From NCBI GenBank assembly GCA_900618425.1, contig UZAN01000272.1:1-11474 (forward strand): a DNA stretch of 11,474 bases, read 5' to 3'. Under the pieces are notes generated by a model that saw only the letters and a list, made by a program, of their open reading frames with translations, was not told the origin of the DNA and ran no database searches. Source of the DNA: Echinostoma caproni (lineage: Eukaryota > Platyhelminthes > Trematoda > Plagiorchiida > Echinostomatidae). Below are positions 1-6,935 of the stretch, piece by piece. A program made the translations under genes and the position numbers. The stretch's first letter is position 1, and every line of letters starts with the position of its first letter.

Positions 1-778
1 ACCTTTACATCTGTGATGGTTATCCAAAGGTCTGTGTAAGACCCAACCAAAAGGAGTTCGATCTGCATACGGATCACCTTTAACTACTCTTCTCTGCTCC
101 AAAACCCAGCGAGCCTCAGGAGTGTCCAAACCAATATGTATGCTCAACGTGTTACTGGGTAACAGAGGCAATTCTACATCGTTTGGAGGAGACCAACTGG
201 ACAACGTTTCCTGAGTAGGTCGAATGGCCTCCACATTAGGTTTAGAAGGCACTGTATAAGCCCTGGCAACGTCCACACATTCATTTCCATCTACAGATCA
301 TAGGCGTAGCAAGACATGCGAGCACCAACGATGTGCTTCGCCAATCGGAGTATTCAAACTTATCTTAGCTGTAGTTCCTTGAAGTCCAAACAACTGCAAC
401 AGATCTCCTCAAACGAGAGATTTGTCAGTTTCGCTGTCTAACAATGAATTGAGGATCAATGAACCTGTTGATCCTTCTACCAAAACTGGTATCACGCCTA
501 AGCTTGCACCGCTCGCAGCAGGTAGCCTCTGACAAGAGACATTTGTGGCCTGCGTCTTATCTGCGTTTGAGTGCAGAAGCCTATGATGTGGCTTATCGCA
601 GTTCCTCTCTGGACAACGGATATGAAGAGAGCAGGTTGAGGCTCGATGTTAAGAATTGCAACAGACGAATTTTAATTTTTTGGCGGATACCAATTCCCTT
701 CTTTCTTTCACGCTTAAGTTCTGAAACCGTGCGCACTGTTCTAAGGCGCTCACAAGATTACAGCATGGGCAACAATTC
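1..778 (-). pseudogene. pol: BEL/Pao zinc knuckle, protease and Pao peptidase segment (copy A, partial pol)
   Basis: One minus-strand frame runs from about 778 to position 1 with three in-frame stops, at 651-649, 411-409 and 300-298. It opens with a Cys/His-rich RNA-binding region (CCPCCN, FVCCNS, then HRASTCS, CPERNCDKPHHRLLH). The retropepsin motif follows as SLLDSETDKSLV: the catalytic Asp is present, but the Gly expected two residues later in the D-S/T-G triad is Glu. Near the left edge come LDTPEARWVLEQRR, DPYADRTPFGWVLH and RPL, the conserved Pao peptidase region just before RT. The enzyme would process the Gag-Pol polyprotein. Family assignment is firm; catalytic activity is very unlikely. 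Confidence 0.85.
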
Positions 779-1763
779 TTAAGTCACTACCGCAAACGCT
801 TTTCTACGAGAACATCCCTCCTTGGGTTTAGGGTCTGTCGGAGGTTTTCTCTCACCTAAAAAATAGCTGTACCTGTTGCGATTCAAACGAGCCTTGCCAC
901 AAATGATTTCACACAAACCTCGAAATTTTGGTTCTGTCAGACTGATAAATCTCATCGGGTCTCCTAACCCATTCTACTGATATGTATCTTGGTAGTTTAC
1001 TCAGAATTTCATCTAGTGTACTGCTTGAATTCAAGTCAGCCAAAAATCCCAATCTCTCCATAGCATCAGCACAACTTTGTAATTTATTTACGTAAACAAA
1101 TAAGCTCTTCGCGTCGGTCTGAAGCTGACCTGGTGCGGTTATCTCTTGTAACAGATTGAACTATCATATGACGATGGCCAAACTGCTCTTTTAATATAAC
1201 CCGTGCCTTTTTGTATCCTTCTGACGCAGGATACACCAAACATCCTTGTATGGCATCCTTAGCCTTAAAACGACAATAGTGGGTAAGACAAGTAAGTCGC
1301 TGTCCATCATCTTTAACTCTATTCTCCACCTGCTCATCAAACTGGCGGAAGAAGCTGATGTACTGACTCAGTGACCCGTCAAAGTAAGGCAGTTCACATC
1401 TAGGCAACTCCAAGCGAGTCAGCAACTCATCAATCTTGTAGCCTGCCATATCCAAACTGAGCCTCGTATAGGAAGTATTCGGTTCGCAATTCCAAGGATA
1501 CCTCAGCGTCGGTGACGTAACCTTTTCTTCTGCTAAGGGAAGTTTAACCTTAATTTGATCATCGACGGGTACATCGTCTACTTCCTCTGCAGCCCGAACC
1601 AACCTATCTGCTCGTAAGGCTGTCGCCGCACGCCGTTTGGCATTTGCAGCTCTTTTAATAGCCTCGGTAGCTTCTAGTTCTAGTTTCGAATTTAAAACTC
1701 CGGAGGAGACTTATCGGATGGGATTGCAACAGGAGCATCCTCACCACCTAGGTCTTAAGACAT
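779..1763 (-). pseudogene. gag: BEL/Pao gag remnant (copy A)
   Basis: Gag forms the particle that packages the element RNA. The likely start is the ATG at 1763-1761, followed two codons later by a TAA stop. The frame then reads GGEDAPVAIPSDKSPP before a frameshift near 1695. The next frame is open to 1084 and is basic and alanine-rich at first (KRAANAKRRAATALRADR), as in a helical gag N-terminus. Its distal half holds the DUF1759 core, recognisable from LPRCELPYFDGSLSQY, FRQFDEQVENRV and ARVILKEQFGHRHMI. A second frameshift near 1140 leads to a frame with CADAMERLGFLADL and LDEILSKLP, ending at the TGA at 911-909. A third frame continues to about 779. I place the start at 1763 because the acidic N-terminal segment continues from that ATG; the longest open frame itself begins at an arbitrary TTG. 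Confidence 0.82.
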
Positions 1764-2044
1764 ATTCTCGTGGAAGAGCGAAGAACAAAAAGTAACAATT
1801 AGAAATTCAGCACAAGGAACAGGAGAAGAGTTACAATGTCCCAAAACACAAAACGCACAGTTTCAGTAGATTCAACAGACGATAGAACAATGCAAGCAGG
1901 AAGACCAGTTTCGTATCCGAAAGGAAGTTTTTCCACAGATTGATTACCAACAACGAAGTCAAATATTGTTACGGTAGCCCTTTCGGAACTGTCTTACACG
2001 AGTATCGTTCGACCAAACAACCTTGGAATCCCGAAATTTTTACG

Positions 2045-2050
2045 TTTATT
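2045..2050 (-). promoter_or_regulatory. Possible polyadenylation signal of copy A LTR
   Basis: AATAAA reads on the minus strand downstream of the putative TATA box, as expected in the R region of an LTR. The assignment depends on the LTR call being right. Confidence 0.25.
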
Positions 2051-2358
2051 TATCGTGACCTTAACGTTTAATCGAGACGTCCAACAATAATAAAATACAA
2101 CAAACACCGATCAGTAGTGAAATCACGTAAAATACGGTATCTGAAAAAGTACAATGAAAGAATAAATCTCGTCTATATACTTGATGGTAATCCTCAGTAA
2201 GCGGACCGCACAATGATAAACGAACAAGTGGAGTGTTCATGCTCAACCGAGCGGAATCGAACGAAAATGGAAACCGTTAGGCTTTACAGGAATAATAATA
2301 AATGGTACAGATAAAAAATGCCAGGCTAAAAGACAAGAGCGAATGCCACTCACGAAAA

Positions 2359-2368
2359 CTTATATAAG
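2359..2368 (-). promoter_or_regulatory. Possible TATA box of copy A LTR
   Basis: CTTATATAAG is a perfect 10-base palindrome about 30-40 bases inside the proposed LTR start, a plausible spacing for a U3 promoter. TATA-like strings are common in AT-rich DNA, so position is the only support. Confidence 0.3.
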
Positions 2369-2394
2369 TCATCAAATGTTATTTCCTTAATCAT

Positions 2395-2940
2395 CTACAG
2401 TGCTTCAACCACCGTAAAAATAGCCTCAGTGTCGAAAGTGACAGCCATTGGATTAATTTTGAAGCGTAGTAGCACTCCGACTGGACTATTTGTTAGATCC
2501 TGTCCTGGTAGTAGCGGCTTATCGAGTGGTGTTCCTTTGTGGGTGGCCTAACAGTCAAACACTACTCGTGCCTTACCAGGCTTCCTGGCATGAGTGACTG
2601 CATGCTGTGGGATGTATCAAACGTCGCACTGACTTCCCATATTGTCCTGGGGAATTATTTCAGCATATCCTCTGATCAGATATTCCTTCGTGACCATACT
2701 GTTTGCAAGTCCGGGTCTCTCAATATTTTTCTTCAGTGATTCTAATCTCATCTGTGCAACCTGCCTGTTGTCTGGGAATCTTGACTTGTTGGTTCTCCAT
2801 GATATTGCTACTTCGTAATGGTTTCCTTGCTTTCTTACGGTCTTTTGCATCCTAAACAGGGCGTATTTATCGCTAGGTGACATAACTAGACAACAACTGG
2901 AGGCTTCATTGAATTCTTGATTATAAATCCTTTCTATCAT
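2395..2940 (-). pseudogene. pol: BEL/Pao reverse transcriptase N-terminus (copy B, truncated)
   Basis: A single frame starts MIERIYNQEFNEASS and continues DKYALFRMQKTV, HYEVAISWR and LESLKKNIERP. This is the conserved linker before RT. After a TGA at 2619-2617 come YIPQHAVTH, PGKARVVFDC, a TAG at 2550-2548, then ATHKGTPLDKPLLPGQDLTN, SPVGVLLRF and AVTFDTEAIF. The Asp of motif A (codon 2433-2431) is intact. Homology fades immediately after it and the frame hits TAG at 2397-2395, so the palm, the YVDD box and everything downstream are absent. RT would copy the element RNA into DNA; this remnant cannot. The break coincides with the proposed LTR start of copy A. Confidence 0.88.
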
Positions 2941-3024
2941 TTCTTGTAATAATTATAATCGTTATTAATAATAATAAAATGTATAGTTCAATGCGATGAA
3001 AATGTTTGTGATAACCAACAAAGA

Positions 3025-3069
3025 GCAATGGACAGCTTTTTCGTCCTGTTTGGGACTCGTCAGCAGTGC
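3025..3069 (-). ncRNA. Hammerhead ribozyme
   Basis: Minus-strand order: helix I strand GCACTG (3069-3064), core CTGACGA (3063-3057, matching CUGANGA), helix II GTCC/GGAC (3056-3053 with 3046-3043) closed by loop CAAACA, then GAAA (3042-3039). A very short helix III (3038-3033) follows, then the GUC cleavage triplet (3033-3031) and the returning helix I strand CATTGC (3030-3025). Cleavage would fall between 3031 and 3030. All core bases fit the family consensus. The defects are one mismatch in helix I (3066 against 3028) and one in helix III (3038 against 3033). The stub-like helix III is known from flatworm, newt and cave-cricket hammerheads, which often act as dimers. Self-cleavage in this copy may be weakened. 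Confidence 0.87.
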
Positions 3070-3090
3070 GTACTTTTTGTGTCTCCGTCA

Positions 3091-3101
3091 GGACTCGAAC
3101 C
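3091..3101 (-). promoter_or_regulatory. Pol III B box of the SINE
   Basis: The minus strand reads GGTTCGAGTCC, an exact fit to the tRNA T-loop/B box consensus GGTTCGANNCC, and lies 21 bases before the first hammerhead helix. It recruits TFIIIC in active copies. Confidence 0.8.
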
Positions 3102-3154
3102 GCGATCAGTCGGGTCGGAACTTCAAACCCTTACCCCATCAAGAGTGCCTGGTG

Positions 3155-3165
3155 CCTCTGAACCA
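3155..3165 (-). promoter_or_regulatory. Pol III A box of the SINE
   Basis: The minus strand reads TGGTTCAGAGG, matching the internal-promoter A box pattern TRGYNNARNGG, 53 bases upstream of the B box. This is slightly wider than in ordinary tRNAs but common in tRNA-derived SINEs. Confidence 0.7.
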
Positions 3166-3175
3166 TCGAATGTAC

Positions 3176-3613
3176 TTATCCAAGCTTGACACTTTAAATT
3201 AGATGTATATTTTACGAAGCCCGTGAAGCATGCGTAAAGTGTGATCATATGTTCAAACAAATCATATGTACAACAAAATTGCAGGCTTATGGAAAGTCTA
3301 AATAGAAGATATACATAATAGAGATAATAAGGGAGCGGAAAGAAAACTGCAGTGCAAACGGAACACAAGCGGACAAGGTCAAAAAGGTAGATAAGGAAAA
3401 TGGAGGAATGCACTACATAAATATGACAATGGAAATTGAAGGAACAGTAAACCTTATATCAAAAGATTTCGACGTGTGGCATTCGTGGGAGAAAATACGG
3501 AGAGACGGTCTGTGAATCAGTGGACGGGGGAAAATGGAGACACACGGATAAGAAGGAATAGGGAAGAGCAGTACAGCGAATTCATACATTTGCAAAGTAC
3601 ATGTTTCTCTGTC
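3176..3613. other. Unassigned insert segment between SINE head and copy B protease
   Basis: In BEL/Pao pol the peptidase block and the RT linker are normally only tens of codons apart, so this 438-base stretch looks foreign to copy B. It is purine-rich on the plus strand around 3300-3560 and pyrimidine-rich on the minus strand. Overlapping frames exist on both strands without any recognisable domain. It may be the 5' part of the same insertion as the SINE, or a separate repeat. Confidence 0.45.
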
Positions 3614-4224
3614 TTATGTATTACAGCAAGTCGAGTAAATGTTCACGGTGGTCGCCGGCGTTACTTCCTCGCTTGGGTAGAGGGCTTCTTCCATTGAGGT
3701 AGTAGAACCTAGGTTAATCCAACCCAGAGGTGTATGGACCGCGTATGGATCATTTGGCCCTCCGCGTCGTTGTTCTAGTGACCAGTGACAGTAGGGATTG
3801 TCACTTTCGATTATTAGTCTCACCTTTCCGGTCACTTATGGGAGCTTTAGATCGGATAAATGCTCCCAGCACCCCATTTACAATTTCGCTTGGGTGCCCC
3901 GAACTAAACCTGGAAATTTGTGTACGGAGTTGAATGGTTTCCTTAGCACCAGTTGCTTGAACGTTCAAGTCTAGCGTATGGGACTCCAAAACCCCACATC
4001 CAGTCACAGTTCAGATCTTTAAAGACTCAACCTTCCCTTTTGCACCAATTCCGAGTAGCAGTTTGGAATCAATCAAAGACGTATCCGAACCATTTTCTAG
4101 CAAGGCTACTGTCCGTACCTGGCCCTCGGGTTCAGACACCAACACCGTTCGGTTTGAGTGTTTCAATGTGTAGAAGATTGCCTCTGGGTCGTTTGGTTTG
4201 CTCTAGTGATCATCAGGATTTGCT
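3614..4224 (-). pseudogene. pol: BEL/Pao protease and Pao peptidase segment (copy B)
   Basis: One frame reads RTVLVSEPEGQVRTVALLEN, then GSDTSLIDSKLL, the retropepsin flap-to-active-site pattern. The residue at the catalytic Asp position (codon 4097-4095) is Glu. After a TGA at 4013-4011 the same frame continues TVTGCGVLESHTLDLNVQA. A frameshift near 3830 leads to the Pao peptidase block VRLIIESDNPYCHWSLEQRR, then DPYAVHTPLGW, followed by EEALYPSEEVTPATTVNIY, ending at a TAA. The HW-x-x-EQRRG and PYAVxTPLGW motifs identify BEL/Pao pol. The next part of pol is found only beyond the interruption, at 2940. Confidence 0.85.
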
Positions 4225-4470
4225 TGGAAGAGCGGGTGGAGAGAAGCCCTACATTGATTAAACCCGCAAATCTTACTGCAACAGCATGAGTTGTGATCGT
4301 GATTTGATTTTAGACAAAGGAGACAGCCCTTTCTCTCGGCACATTTTCACGTGTTCTTGGGCGCTATATTGACGGAGTCTATTGCACTCGTCCAACACAG
4401 CATAGGCACTTTAGGTAAGACCTTTCGGAACCAGATGTAGAACGGATGTGAACCGCTTTGTCCACAACGT
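4225..4470 (-). pseudogene. Zinc-knuckle region of copy B gag
   Basis: The segment reads SAYAVLDECNRLRQYSAQEH and then VKMCREKG. A one-base frameshift leads to a second frame with LCLLCLKSNHDHNSCCC and ICGFNQCRASLHPLF. The Cx2C, Cx4H and Cx4C spacings with a closing His match the paired CCHC-type knuckles found between gag core and protease in BEL/Pao elements, which bind element RNA. It lies directly upstream of the protease in the expected order. The frameshift and an in-frame TAG just afterwards inactivate it. Confidence 0.7.
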
Positions 4471-4559
4471 TTGAAGTCCCGATCGTTGGTCACGGTGCAA
4501 AGAATAAACAGATATCCACGAATTCAGCTACCTCCTCGACAAATTCGGTTAGATCCAAA

Positions 4560-5403
4560 ATTTATGGCTCTCTGTTAGACCCTGTGTGCCTTCGGCGTGT
4601 TTTGCCCACTTAAATTGAGTGTGGGTGAGTAGCCGTTTCGCAATGGCACCAATAGTCCGATTGTCTGATTCATACGTTCATTGCCTCAAGGCGGTGTATC
4701 ACGCCCGGAGCTCCCCAGCTAGTCTCAGCAGGGTAGTGAATTTGTCTGATCTGATCGCGGGGCCATTATTGAGGGCATCTATGTGCGTTCTGTCTATCAT
4801 GTGTGGCCTTCCAAACAACTTTCGCAAGATGTTTAGAGCTTCATTGAATCCTTCCTCAAGATTCAGTATCAGGCAATTTTAGATGGCTCTTTTGGCCTCG
4901 CCGGAACAACATTGGACAAGGTAGAAGAGCCTGATTGTTGGATTAGCTGTAGATTTTAGAACTTTTGCGTCAAAACAACGCATAAAGAGCCAGTATCGGG
5001 CAGGATACCCCGCAAAAGTCAACAGGTTTCGTTTGGGGAGGTTACTAAGCGTGTTGCCAAAACCGGTAATTCCTCGAATCGCTACCGGTGATCGACTGGT
5101 GGCGAGTTATACGTCCGGGGTTTGAAATCCAGGAACCTGACCTGTAATGCTTCCCTTCCGATACTCTATCTAAGATTGGACAGCCGCTTCACAATAGGGT
5201 TTCATGGATTCCGGTTTCAGTGTGATGTTTGGAGCGAATTTAAAACTTGAAAGACTTGGTGTCAGATCGTCTTTATCCGCGTGATGCATCAACCTAACCT
5301 CACATGATGTGACGTTCGGACCTGAAGCAATACGCATGGTTGTCAGCTCCAATTCCAGCTGCCTGACTCTTTCTTGCGTCTGTTTCCTTAAATTTCTCAT
5401 CAT
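4560..5403 (-). pseudogene. gag: BEL/Pao gag remnant (copy B)
   Basis: The first piece begins with two consecutive ATGs at 5403-5398 and encodes 77 residues starting MMRNLRKQTQERVRQLELEL, a charged segment likely to be helical or coiled-coil, ending at 5170. After a degraded stretch the DUF1759 core begins near 5043 with NLPKRNLLTFAGYPARYW. It continues with MRCFDAKVLKS, LFYLVQCCSGEAKRAI, LNLEEGFNEALNILRKLFG and PHMIDRTHIDAL. The motif order (F-G-x-P-x-x-Y-W, then FxRxFDxxV, then L-R-K-L-F-G) is characteristic of BEL/Pao gag. In-frame stops include TAA at 4881-4879 and TGA at 4701-4699. The frame ends at a TAA just after SHKFWI. The core family is clear; the product cannot be full length. Confidence 0.83.
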
Positions 5404-5878
5404 CGGAACTTAAAGGTGTATTGAATTTGGGAGTAAAAATTATGTCTCCTAGTCAACTTAGTGAGGAAACGCAATCACATAGTACGTACAACGAAACTCA
5501 AACAGCACTTATAGAACCTACGATGGTTGCGCAGGTAGCTGCACGAAATCAACGCAAACGGTAGGACACAACGGATACTTATAACAGAGGAAGATAACAT
5601 CAAACACCGATCCTGTTAGTCTAGTCTAAACGCACAGTCTGGGCAGAAAAAATAGCTGTTGACAACAAAAATATTATTGAACGTGAGTCCATGGTTATTT
5701 ACATTATCAAGTATATAAAAAGTAGGCACTCGTGACTAGATTGACACGACATCAATTTAACTAGCTTGTCAAGGTCAGTATGGAAATCAACAATTGTAAA
5801 GGGCAATAATGCAGTTAAACAGAAATAGAAAAAGAGGGAAAGCATATCAATTTTAGGTCTCGTACAGAGCGCAACCGG
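5404..5878 (-). repeat. Probable leader and possible LTR of copy B
   Basis: This 475-base AT-rich stretch lies directly upstream of copy B's gag start on the minus strand. A minus-strand TATATA lies near 5715 (plus strand GTATATAAAAAG), and GATCGGTGTTTG at 5612-5601 also occurs in the putative LTR of copy A. Those are the only LTR-like signals found; no LTR ends, primer-binding site or second LTR can be shown. Confidence 0.35.
5442..5564 (+). other. Short 40-codon open frame, unassigned
   Basis: The plus strand reads MSPSQLSEETQSHSTY and ends in AARNQRKR before TAG. The frame is also open for some distance upstream of the ATG. Composition is polar and not obviously low-complexity, so it looks more protein-like than most chance frames here, but no domain is recognisable and it overlaps the presumed leader of copy B on the opposite strand. 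It is probably a chance frame or a scrap of another element's gag. Confidence 0.15.
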
Positions 5879-6397
5879 TTGGAATATGATGTAGCGTACT
5901 CGAGTCCGTCACTGGTTCTTTACCTCACGAAGGAGTTTGTCAACTTTAAAAGAGCATGTTTAAACAAAAGCTCGACATCTTTCATGGTCTTAAACACATT
6001 AACACTAATTTCCATCAGTTACTCCTTCTTTATCTATTCATCAACTTCTTGCATCCGTGAAATACTTAAAGATTTCAATCCATCGCGTTCTCGTTTTAAA
6101 TACTCTTATCCTAACTGCATTGAGTTAAAAGTTTCTCTGTTGTTGTGTTTTTGTGCGAGCAAAAACCAAACCAAAAAACCAAAACGAAACAAAAATGAAA
6201 ACGTTAAAAAAACAGAAAGCCTTAGCTTCGTATCTGTAAGTGTGAATCATGTTGAATTGTACTTACGTGCATGTAACAATGTATTTACTATCCAAATGCT
6301 CATTGTTCTGCACTGCAAGCAGATACTGCACCCCTCCCCTCGTCCCTTTCTAGTTTGTCTTTGCAATAATCTGAATCTATATCTCATTCACCCTTAA
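5879..6397 (+). other. 172-codon AT-rich open frame, probably not a gene
   Basis: This is one of the two longest ATG-type frames in the window, but no domain can be recognised. It begins MEYDVAYSSPSL, is rich in Ser, Asn, Leu and Phe, has a Lys/Asn stretch (NQTKKPKRNKNENVKK) that comes from an A-rich low-complexity DNA run near 6165-6215, and ends in hydrophobic clusters. These features fit AT-rich non-coding DNA read by chance. Intronic or intergenic sequence is the simplest reading. A species-specific protein cannot be excluded. Confidence 0.2.
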
Positions 6398-6567
6398 TAG
6401 CAGGCCGTGCTCTTACCATCTCGTCAGCAGGTATTACCCATGAATTGAAAACTCACAATTTTCCAGCATCCGGGACCGTTGAGCTTAGCATCAAACCCGT
6501 GAAATACTTCAAGACTTCTAGACTTGCCAAGCACTCCGACTTCATCATGCTAGACCTCCGCGAATAA
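6370..6567 (+). other. 65-codon open frame behind a possible splice acceptor
   Basis: This frame is open from just after a TAA at 6367 to a TAA at 6565-6567. It has only an internal ATG, so it would be missed by start-based gene finding. A pyrimidine-leaning tract precedes AG at 6400 and CAG at 6401-6403. The protein downstream includes ALTISSAGITHEL, ASGTVELSIKPVKYF and SRLAKHSDFIMLDLRE, a balanced composition resembling a folded domain. I do not recognise the family. It could be a terminal exon of a host gene, an exon relic or part of another mobile element. Confidence 0.25.
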
Positions 6568-6935
6568 CGTCAAGGTGATTGGTTCGAATGGGAGAAGTAA
6601 ACTGGAGCGGGATTTAAAGCAGGTAGCTAGATGGGCGAAGGATTGGGATCTAAGCCTTAACGCAACCAAGAGTCATGTGCTCACAGGGGAATCCGACATA
6701 GTGGGGTTCAATTGGATGAGCATCATTTTACTATCGAACCCGCTACTCGAGTTAAGGACTTGGGGGTAGTTATATTGAACAACTTTAAGTAGTCTAACCA
6801 GTGTGTAGTAGCAACGCACAAGGCTCGGGGGAATTAATTAGACTACTGTCGGTTCTAACATGCAGACGACCGAAAGTCATCATTCCCGTTTACAAAGTCA
6901 TAGTCGGACCAGTTTTGTAGAACGTTAACACGGAC
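6554..6935 (+). pseudogene. Non-LTR (CR1/Jockey-type) reverse transcriptase fragment
   Basis: The segment starts at the catalytic box, which reads SANN instead of the usual FADD, followed by VKVIGSNGRSKLERDL, QVARWAKDWDLSLNATKS and HVLTGE. After a frameshift near 6715 come FTIEPATRVKDLGVVI, a TAG at 6790, NQCVVATHKARG and, after a second shift, ELIRLLSVLTCRRPKVIIPV and YKVIVGPVL. This is the palm-to-thumb order of non-LTR RTs: the WAKxWxLxxNxxKxxV and VKDLGV motifs, then the KARGxLxxL helix. Both catalytic Asp codons are Asn, each explained by a G-to-A change. The 5' end is missing. Clade within non-LTR RTs is not certain. Confidence 0.85.

Larger units (their letters stand above)
1..2399 (-). 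mobile_element. BEL/Pao LTR retrotransposon, copy A (degenerate, runs off left edge)
   Basis: Read on the minus strand, this stretch gives in order a putative 5' LTR and leader, a gag start, a DUF1759-type gag core, a cysteine/histidine-rich zinc-knuckle region, a retropepsin-like protease and the Pao peptidase segment that leads into reverse transcriptase. That order and those motifs are those of the BEL/Pao superfamily. RT, RNase H, integrase and the 3' LTR would lie left of position 1. Several frameshifts and in-frame stops show that the copy is dead. The upstream boundary at 2399 is inferred: copy B's RT homology ends there, and a TGT, the usual start of an LTR, is found at 2399-2397 on the minus strand. 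Confidence 0.85.
1764..2399 (-). repeat. Putative 5' LTR and untranslated leader of copy A
   Basis: This 636-base, AT-rich stretch lies between copy A's gag ATG and the point where copy B's RT reading ends. On the minus strand it begins TGTAGATGATT at 2399, contains a TATATAA near 2365 and an AATAAA at 2050-2045, as a U3-R-U5 LTR would. I cannot place the LTR 3' end or the primer-binding site with confidence, and the matching 3' LTR is outside the window. A 61-codon frame (2246-2061) ends in a hydrophobic run but sits inside the proposed LTR and is not called as a gene. Confidence 0.5.
2941..3175 (-). mobile_element. tRNA-derived SINE carrying a hammerhead ribozyme (Sm-alpha-like)
   Basis: On the minus strand this roughly 235-base unit has a Pol III A box (TGGTTCAGAGG), a B box (GGTTCGAGTCC), then a hammerhead ribozyme and an AT-rich TTATTATTAATAA-type tail ending next to copy B's RT linker. 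Sm-alpha elements of schistosomes are known to combine Pol III promoter boxes with a hammerhead. Sitting inside the pol gene of copy B in the same orientation shows that it arrived after B. I could not recognise a target-site duplication, and the exact 5' end is uncertain. Confidence 0.75.
2400..5403 (-). mobile_element. BEL/Pao LTR retrotransposon, copy B (older, interrupted, RT truncated)
   Basis: The minus strand reads gag N-terminus, DUF1759 gag core, zinc knuckle, protease, Pao peptidase, linker and the beginning of RT, from 5403 down to about 2400. The reading is broken by frameshifts and nonsense codons and by a roughly 650-base interruption (2941-3613) that contains a SINE. RT stops abruptly just past motif A, where the proposed LTR of copy A begins, so the rest of B probably lies left of the window beyond A. 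A and B share architecture but differ clearly in protein sequence, so they are different families within BEL/Pao. Confidence 0.85.

Noticed and set aside
459..782. 107-codon plus-strand frame
   Set aside because: It is the antisense shadow of the copy A zinc-knuckle and protease region, which has clear homology on the minus strand.
1980..2015. TGGTCGAACGATACTC on the minus strand as a primer-binding site for copy A
   Set aside because: It starts with TGG and looks tRNA-like, but I cannot match it to a specific tRNA 3' end, and no LTR end (CA) lies immediately before it.
2061..2246. 61-codon minus-strand frame ending in a hydrophobic segment, a possible small membrane protein or env relic
   Set aside because: It lies within the proposed LTR of copy A and has no signal peptide, cysteine pattern or glycosylation pattern supporting an envelope. 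It is kept only as a comparison point with the copy B leader.
3081..3170. Genuine tRNA gene on the minus strand
   Set aside because: A and B boxes are present, but no acceptor stem or standard anticodon arm can be formed around them, and a ribozyme follows; a SINE head explains it better.
4205..4230. Second CTGATGA on the minus strand, a possible hammerhead core
   Set aside because: No helix II hairpin and no GAAA follow it (the next bases are TCACTAGAGC), and it falls inside the copy B gag/protease reading.
6415..6440. CTGCTGACGAG on the minus strand resembling the hammerhead 5' half
   Set aside because: The sequence after it (ATGGTAAGAGC) cannot form GUCC/GGAC-type helix II followed by GAAA.
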